A stretch of 15,881 bases of DNA from Thalassiosira profunda (taxonomy: Eukaryota > Bacillariophyta > Thalassiosirophyceae > Thalassiosirales > Thalassiosiraceae), in the NCBI GenBank assembly GCA_036939355.1, contig JALLAP010000229.1:1-15881 (forward strand), in the 5' to 3' direction. Below are positions 9,966 to 15,881 of the stretch, one piece after another; position 1 is the stretch's first letter; every line of letters begins with the position of its first letter. The notes beneath the pieces were generated by a model. The model ran no database searches. It was given only the letters and a program-made list of their open reading frames with translations, and had not been told where the DNA came from. A program made the translations under genes and the position numbers.

Positions 9966-10069
9966 TGGTCGGGGGGCATGCTAAAAGTCTCATCGGACAC
10001 AGGCTCCCACATCACAAGGCCTCTCCTCAGAGACACTATCTACGGACACTTTTACTTAACGTTAGTGAA

Positions 10070-10095
10070 TGACATCAGATGTGCATCTGATGTCA
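10070..10095. promoter_or_regulatory. 26-bp inverted repeat, possible transcription-factor site
   Basis: TGACATCAGATG (10070-10081) and CATCTGATGTCA (10084-10095) are exact reverse complements separated by TG. Each outer end carries TGACATCA/TGATGTCA, one base away from the CRE core TGACGTCA bound by bZIP factors. It lies about 285 bp upstream of the G8-gene start and about 315 bp upstream of the amidase start. The role as a binding site is inference. Confidence 0.6.
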
Positions 10096-10379
10096 CTCGT
10101 GATTCGATGTCGTTCTTCGGAGGCTCAAAGTCCAGCCAGAACGCACAAAAAGCGAGGGGAGGAGGCAAGCAAATGCATGCCCCTCGCTCCTCGGCTCAAC
10201 CCCGCCCTCCCAACAGCAGCGGTGAGTTCGTCGTCGGCCGGAGGTTCGCTTGTCTGGGGGTGGCGCGGACGTGGGGTGGAGGCCGGGGTGTTCTGCGTTG
10301 GCCGTTTCTCCTGGCAAGGCCTCACTTCTGTTGCCGTCGACCAGTCCTCCAACTTCACGCCTCCCTGTATCAACTAAAG

Positions 10380-13300
10380 ATGAAGTTCGCCGCCGCCCTC
10401 CTGCTGGCGCTAGCCTGGAGCGGGGCCGCCGCCCAGGGCATCCGCGGTTCCGAGCGGGAGAGCCGCACCGCGGATCGACGCCTCGATGCCGACGCGTACA
10501 TTTTCCAGTCCGCGGACGACGGTTACGCCCAAGCCGTCGACGGCTACACAAGCGCCAAGGTCGGCACGCCGTGCTCCACGTCGAGCAAGGCAACGTGAGT
10601 TTTCTTCGTTGGCCTTCGTCCGGTGCATCTTTCAACTCTCTGACTAACGCACACCTCATGTTCTATTCGCTCGGGCAGCTTCGTCGAGGATCCCGCAGGC
10701 GATTACATTAACGTGGCCACCACCAAGTGGCACTCGGGGGGCTACCGCATGGAATGCTTCGACAAGGGCTCCCACACCAATTGGAATTGCGCCGCCGAAT
10801 GCAGCCTCGTCCGGCCGAACTTTCGGAACTGGGACTACCTGACGTTCGAGGCCCGGGCGTCCGGGACGTTCGACGACGGTTGCAAGCCCACGATCAGCTT
10901 GTTGAAGGGGTGGCCGGCGTACAGTTCGAATGTTATTGCGCTGGAGGGCGAGTACGTGAATGGCGGGGCTTTGGACGACACTGATGGTGAATGGAGGACT
11001 GTGGTGATACCCACGGGTGAGTGATACAACCAACGATCTATGCTGTTGAGTTGCATTGTTGATCTGATCATGCACGCTTTGCATCGACGGGCAGCCGACT
11101 TTGCCACGGACGAATGGGCCGACCTCGGTGGCGTCAAGGACATGTTCTTCCGCTCCTGTGGCACAAGTTATTCCCTCAACCCTACGTACCAGATCCGGGG
11201 CCTGCTCCTGACCGACGCCCCTCCGAGCATTACCGTGCCGGAGGCCACCCCGGACCCGACGAAAGGGCCGACGGCGTCGCCCACCACGGCCACGCCCACG
11301 GTCGCTCCGTCGGACGAGCCCACGGAGTCGCCGACCGAGGCGTACTGGCCCGTGTGGGACGAGCCGGAGGACAGCTACGCACCTGAAGATGAGAGCACCA
11401 CGTGCTTCGAGCAAAAGGACCGGACGGGCATCACGGTAACGGACAACGAGTTTGATTCCTCCTTCTCGATCACCCCCGACGCGTGGGTGTCCGGCGGCAT
11501 CCGCTTCGGCTGCGTCGGCAAGGACGCGAGTCACCACTGCGTCAAGACGTGCTATCCGTTCGACGGGAGCAGCCCCGACTGGTCCGACAAGCTTTATCTT
11601 ACCTTCTTGGCCAAGGTCGAGGGCACTTCTCCGGGGTGCAAACCTTCAGTAACCCTCACGGGCGGCGGGTGGCCCCGCAAGAGCTCCAATAAGATCTACC
11701 TCGAGGGCGCGTACGTCGACGCCGGCTCGCTCTCGGATTCCGGGTTTGGCCGCGTGGTCATCCCGCTCGCGGATATGAAGACGGCCGAGTGGGATCTTTC
11801 CAACTTGTATGGAATGTACTTCCAGACGTGTGGGATGGACTCCGACGGCGTCGCCTACCCTCTTCTCACGTACCACGTTGCTTCAGTTGCGGTGACGAAC
11901 CAAGACGTCTCTGTGGTATCCATGCCACCGACCTCGGCTCCCACTCCCTTTGTTCCGGACGACATCCTCCTCGCGACGCACCGCTTCATCCACACAAACT
12001 GGTATCCTCTCTTTGGGCCTGACCGCGAACCTGCCGGTAAGTGCCTCTGACGACCCGCGGTCTAGTGATCTCTGACCAAGCCCTAATGCACTCCTTTCAT
12101 TCTCGTACTGCGATAACAGGACACTCTTGGGTCACAGCACAGGACGACGCGTGGCCAGATGTAGGGAGCGTTGCGTCTCATTCGACGACGGTGCACATCC
12201 CTGCCGGCCAATCTGTCGTGTACTCTGGCTCAGACGCGAACGTCTACGACAAAGTCATCGTCGAAGGATCGCTTGCCATGCAGCCGGTAGATGGAGACGT
12301 CAAGCTTATCGTCGGAACGATCGTCGTGGAAGAAGGCGGCAGCTTGGACATCACGACCAACGACGGTTCACCATACACAGTCACCATCGAGACGGATGGC
12401 GCTCTCGATCACTCTACAGACCCCGAAGAGATCATGCTGGGCGTGCTTGTTCTTCAGGGCGACCTCACTGTTGCCGGCAACAGCGTGCCTGCCAAGATGG
12501 CGCCCCTCAGCCAGACTGCCACTGCGGGGTCCAATGTGTTGGTCCTTGATGGCATTGACTTGGCTGCTTCCTTCGAAGTTGGTGGGGAGCTCGTTCTTCC
12601 AGACACACAGGAAGGCCTAAACGTGGGGCACTGGAACTTCCCGCACAATGACAACTACTCGGACCAGACCGAGAGCTGCTTCGTCGAGTCCATCGCCGGA
12701 AACGAGATCACGTGCGAGTCGGCGTTCCTTCACGACCACAAGGCAGGATGTAACGCTGCATATGTTACGCGTTCCGTCAAGTTCGTGACGTCGCCCAGCT
12801 CCACGGACCGCGGCCACATCCTGCACACCGGAGGCGGTCACTTCGAAGTCCGCAACGCGCAAGTCGTCGACTACGGGCGTACCACCACAGACGTGATAGA
12901 TTCCACTGTCATGGCGCCCAACGAGGCCCTGCGCTTCCACGAGCCCAATGCTCAGATGGTCGTGAGCCACCAAGGAACGAACCAGATTGCTCGCTATGCG
13001 CTGCACGCCCACCATTCCTTGGTGGAGGCGTACTTCACCGGCAATGCTGTCATGGTGAACAGCGGCGCTCGTGATGGCATGGTTGCCCACAACTCTCGCG
13101 TGCATATCATCGACAACGTGATCGTCGGCGCGAACGGCACAGGCATCTTCCTCGAGGATGCCACCGAAACTGGGCCAGTGTTGTCGAATTACCTTGTGGG
13201 CACTGGCGGAGGCTCGCGTGGAGGCGACGACGGTCGCTTCTCGTCAGAGGTAAGGCTGGTTTGCTGCTACCATAGAGCTTTGGTTGTCAACAGGCTTGCC

Positions 13301-13876
13301 CTAACCTTCCTCTTTGTTCGCGTTCTGCAGCTGGGAAAAGACATGGCGCACGGAGGCTTCGGCATCTGGTGCCGTGGAAAGCTCGCACTCGTTCAAGGTA
13401 ACCATGCCGAAGGCCATTTCGGAGTTGCTCCGTACGCGTTCTTTGTCCATCCCAACTTCATTAGCGACAAGCGAGTGCCTGATGTGCCGGGAACACCTGC
13501 CGAGCTCGTTGGCAAGAAGCTGAAGGACATCGATGCTCAACTCCAAACTTACGGAGGTTTCGTCGAGAATACTGCTGTTGCAACGTTCAAGGTTGGAATT
13601 GATCTATCATATTTCAGTGTCGCTGAGGATGATACCGTTGGAAGCATCATCGAAGGCGCGGACATTACCTCGCTTGCCATGGATGGTAGAGGAATCTCGA
13701 CCACGCACAGTAAGATCTTCACGTTGAACGATGTGACGATTGAGGGAACAGTCCCGAACAACACCATTACCGCAATATGGTGCAATAACTTGAACTGCGA
13801 TGGCTGCACCCTCCAAACGCCGAACACGACGCTGACGATTGAGAACGTTGAGACGGCCCGCGGTGGCAACTGCTAG
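10380..13876 (+). CDS. Secreted G8-domain / beta-helix protein with two carbohydrate-binding-like modules
   Basis: Probable extracellular or cell-surface protein acting on or binding polysaccharide. Exons 10380-10594, 10679-11016, 11095-12036, 12120-13249 and 13331-13876 give 1056 aa; introns are 84, 78, 83 and 81 nt. Residues 1-18 are a signal peptide (MKFAAALLLALAWSGAAA). Module 1 (about 64-224) and module 2 (about 288-452) are repeats: DYLTFEARASG...GCKPTISL...WRTVVIPT matches LYLTFLAKVEG...GCKPSVTL...GRVVIPLADM, with shared Cys positions; this resembles galactose-binding-like CBM folds. A Thr/Pro/Ser linker (about 232-266) separates them. A G8 domain follows (about 505-620; VHIPAGQSVVYS, VIVEGSL, IVVEEGGSLDI), then a right-handed beta-helix-like region typical of the CEMIP/PKHD1/TMEM2 group. 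There is no C-terminal membrane segment or anchor signal. The ATG is chosen for the signal peptide; A is at -3. Hydrolase activity on glycans is known for some G8 relatives but is not shown here. Confidence 0.85.
13250..13330 (+). other. Intron 4 of the G8-domain gene, 81 nt, stop-free and frame-neutral
   Basis: The donor is GAG|GTAAGG and the acceptor TTCTGCAG|CTG. A CTAAC branch-like motif and a pyrimidine tract precede the acceptor. The length is 27 codons with no in-frame stop, so retention would insert 27 residues into the beta-helix without breaking the frame. Introns 1 and 2 are also multiples of three but hit a TGA at once. Confidence 0.75.
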
Positions 13877-13911
13877 ATGCTAGAGCATATGTTTAGGATC
13901 TCTTGTTTGAC

Positions 13912-13917
13912 AATAAA
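13912..13917 (+). terminator. AATAAA polyadenylation signal for the G8-domain gene
   Basis: AATAAA lies 36 nt after the TAG stop. Cleavage some 10-30 nt downstream would fall close to or inside the end of the convergent calpain-like gene. No canonical signal was seen for that opposite gene in the 89-bp gap. Confidence 0.6.
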
Positions 13918-13965
13918 TACCATTGAAATGCTCTGACTTGTCATGTAGTGAATGATAATATACCT

Positions 13966-15881
13966 CTACTTCTCTTGCAACGACAAAGCGATTGCTTTCT
14001 CAATATCATCCGAGAAGGCGGCAGTGCTCTGAGTTTTGTTGCTGGTTCGTTGACTCTCCACGAGGGATGCCGCAATTGCAGCGTCCATGTCGCTTTCCTT
14101 CCCCGCATGAGCTGCCCCCTCGTCAATGACAATCGGCTCGGACTGCCGCTCAAAACGTTGGGCCGAAAACTGCATCATTTGATGTGAAAGGTCGACGCAT
14201 TCGCTGCGGAGAATGCTGGGGTCGACGCCCTCAACCGAGGCAAAGACTCCAAATTCTTCGTCGTTAGCAAATCGACCCCTCTTTCTCGGTTTGCCGTTGC
14301 TCGCCTCATCAGTGGAAGTCTTGCTGATAAACTTCGACATCGGGCCAGTGACAGAAGTGGTTTGTCCCAGAGAACCCGCGCTGCATTTGATACTGCCCAT
14401 CTGGTGGTCGACTCCGCCTTGCACGACGGCCGCCAACAGACGCGAGTTCGTCTCGCCCTCAAAGCCGAGAGTGAAGCGACGCCACGCCGCCTCGAACTTC
14501 TTCCCTTTCGATACCACCTCGTGCGCCTCCATCCCGTTTGCGGTCCTGCAGAGCATTCCTCGGCATTTGATCTCGATTGTAAAGGAAATGAGTTCGTGCT
14601 GAGCGGCCTCGTCGTTCACAATCAGATACAGCAGCACTGTTCCACCGCCATCGGCAAGGCAGTCTATCCGGATAACCTTGTAAAGAAGAGTGTTGTTGGC
14701 CCTGCGTTCCATCAGCACAGTCTTAGTGCCTTGCGAACCAACGTGCCTCGAGGTACCAGCAGCTCCCAGGGCCATTACTTTGCCTCCGAAGCAAAATTTG
14801 TGCAACGCCGTCTTCATATCAGGCAGTTTGGCCAGCTCTTGCACCAACAGAGGAGCGTCGGCGACGAATCGAACAACAAAGCTTCGCTCTTCATCGGTGG
14901 CGCTCGGATGCCCAAATGATATCGGCATAACAATGATCCTTCGATTAGGGTCGCGTCGATTCAATTTCAGGCGGATGTGTCCATTGCGAGTAAGCCCGAA
15001 GAATTGGCCATCGACAGCGCCCAGCTCCACTCGGCCCTTCGCATCCACTCCGCAGCATTCAGCGACAAGAATGCCGACATCAGTTGCCTTGTAACTCTTC
15101 TTCCTGTCCACCCGACCGCTTTTGGCCCCTCGCTGCGTCTTCTGAATGCACATCAAAAATAAGTCGACCTCCTCCGTGTAGGGGCCATCCTCTCCAGGCT
15201 GCCGACCAACGGCACTGACCTCGAACGCCCTTGTGCATCGATGGTTCGACTTTTTCACAGGAAAGCTCGATCCAAAGGACTTTGCATGATTCCCCTCGAA
15301 CGCCAAGACCACATCGACATTGTGAAAGCCCATCAGGAACGAGTCGAAATCTATCCAGAACGTTCCGTCGTTGACCATTGTCCGCTTCAGCTCAGGGCTT
15401 TGCGGGGCCGGGGCGGTTGTCAAATCTACCATGCCGTTCGATTCTTTCCACGATGTGCCTTTGTTTGCCATCAATCGCTCCCAGATGGGGCTGTTGTCGC
15501 TAAACTCTCCCTTCCACTCTCCTTTGCCGTGGGGGTTGCGGATTCGCAGCAAGCGAACTGTTCCATCCATTTCCGTAAAGCCGCTGACGCCACCCAGCGT
15601 CCCTCGTGCCAGCTTGTCTCGAAAGAAATCTAGGCCTACATTCTTCACCTCTCGCACGTCGAGGATCGAGTACGCATGCATACCAATGATCCCACCTTGC
15701 GACGAGGACGTGCCGCAGCCCATCGGCAGCCTCTTTCTTCGGAAAGTCATCAAGTCACTCCAAAATTGTCTGGGGTTGAAATTGCGGTGGTCGTGGTTGT
15801 AGACCGCCGTTGGAGCGCCGGTCAGGTCGAGGAATGCCTCTTCCACGTGACCTCCAGAGATGGCGCGGTAGGACCCATGGA
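13966..15881 (-). CDS. Calpain-type cysteine protease with C-terminal UIMs (5' partial)
   Basis: C-terminal part of a papain-fold, calpain-family (C2) protease; the N-terminal part with the catalytic Cys lies beyond the right edge. The frame enters from the edge as YRAISGGHVEEAFLDLTG, the usual linker between the Cys and His/Asn halves, so no start is assigned. The catalytic His is in GIIGMHAYSILDV (about residue 68 of the fragment), the Asn in RIRNPHGKGEW (about 115), and the calpain FSDNSPIWERL follows. A beta-sandwich-like region comes next (NDGTFWIDFDSFLMGFHNVDV), then a long stretch I do not recognise, a basic patch (GKPRKRGRF), and two ubiquitin-interacting motifs at the end: SDMDAAIAASLVES and SDDIEKAIALSLQEK. 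About 637 residues are visible with no intron. This suggests a cytosolic or nuclear protease that docks on ubiquitinated proteins; that role is inferred from the UIMs. The gene converges on the G8-domain gene. Confidence 0.87.
   Translation of the reverse strand, partial: HGSYRAISGGHVEEAFLDLTGAPTAVYNHDHRNFNPRQFWSDLMTFRRKRLPMGCGTSSSQGGIIGMHAYSILDVREVKNVGLDFFRDKLARGTLGGVSGFTEMDGTVRLLRIRNPHGKGEWKGEFSDNSPIWERLMANKGTSWKESNGMVDLTTAPAPQSPELKRTMVNDGTFWIDFDSFLMGFHNVDVVLAFEGNHAKSFGSSFPVKKSNHRCTRAFEVSAVGRQPGEDGPYTEEVDLFLMCIQKTQRGAKSGRVDRKKSYKATDVGILVAECCGVDAKGRVELGAVDGQFFGLTRNGHIRLKLNRRDPNRRIIVMPISFGHPSATDEERSFVVRFVADAPLLVQELAKLPDMKTALHKFCFGGKVMALGAAGTSRHVGSQGTKTVLMERRANNTLLYKVIRIDCLADGGGTVLLYLIVNDEAAQHELISFTIEIKCRGMLCRTANGMEAHEVVSKGKKFEAAWRRFTLGFEGETNSRLLAAVVQGGVDHQMGSIKCSAGSLGQTTSVTGPMSKFISKTSTDEASNGKPRKRGRFANDEEFGVFASVEGVDPSILRSECVDLSHQMMQFSAQRFERQSEPIVIDEGAAHAGKESDMDAAIAASLVESQRTSNKTQSTAAFSDDIEKAIALSLQEK

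Larger units (their letters stand above)
9756..10379. promoter_or_regulatory. Divergent promoter region between amidase and G8-domain genes
   Basis: This 624-bp stretch has no convincing gene. It holds the 5' regions of both divergent genes, two copies of a 13-nt direct repeat (9886-9912), a GGACGGC repeat (9947-9965), several runs of four to six G, and a 26-bp palindrome (10070-10095). Open frames that cross it show no recognisable domain and no splice model joining them to a known exon. Confidence 0.55.

Noticed and set aside
9873..10379. Possible gene upstream of and in frame with the G8-domain start
   Set aside because: The frame is open but has no conserved domain, and the ATG at 10380 opens a clear signal peptide; the stretch is better read as promoter and 5' leader.
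1..15881. A multi-gene defence, biosynthetic or mobile system
   Set aside because: The six genes belong to unrelated families, have separate promoters and introns, and no transposase, integrase, terminal repeats or co-directional cluster is seen.

Overview
The window is nuclear DNA from a eukaryote, most likely a photosynthetic stramenopile (diatom or relative) or another alga with a red-lineage complex plastid. The genes carry short GT-AG introns, mostly 73 to 100 nt. One protein starts with a signal peptide followed by an A-F-A-P motif, the bipartite plastid-targeting signature of that lineage. The domain mix also fits: SulP-STAS-cNMP, tandem SnoaL-like, PrsW-like, amidase, G8 beta-helix and calpain. 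The species is not claimed.

The layout is six genes, two of them cut by the window edges. (1) Minus strand, 1-2711: a SulP anion transporter with STAS and cyclic-nucleotide-binding domains, running off the left edge and containing an in-frame TAG. (2) Minus strand, 2927-4200: a probable plastid protein with two SnoaL/NTF2-like repeats, three exons. (3) Plus strand, 4587-7996: a PrsW-like intramembrane protease with a long disordered, coiled-coil and Gln/Pro-rich N-terminal half, three exons. (4) Minus strand, 8024-9755: an amidase-signature enzyme with intact catalytic residues but a problem at the intron 1 acceptor. (5) Plus strand, 10380-13876: a secreted protein with two carbohydrate-binding-like modules, a G8 domain and a beta-helix region, five exons. 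(6) Minus strand, 13966-15881: the C-terminal two thirds or so of a calpain-type cysteine protease ending in two ubiquitin-interacting motifs, running off the right edge.

The order is <1 <2 | 3> <4 | 5> <6. Genes 2/3 and 4/5 diverge from shared upstream regions of 386 and 624 bp. Genes 3/4 and 5/6 converge with only 27 and 89 bp between stop codons, so their 3' UTRs probably overlap. I see no shared pathway linking the genes. The two proteases and two secreted or plastid proteins look like chance neighbours in a compact genome, not a designed system. No RNA gene, CRISPR array or mobile element was recognised.

The points most worth a second look are the TAG inside the otherwise intact cNMP-binding domain, the two competing acceptors or frameshift in the amidase, a small third exon of gene 2 hidden upstream of gene 1, the calpain-UIM and PrsW domain architectures, and a 26-bp palindrome in the gene 4/5 promoter region.
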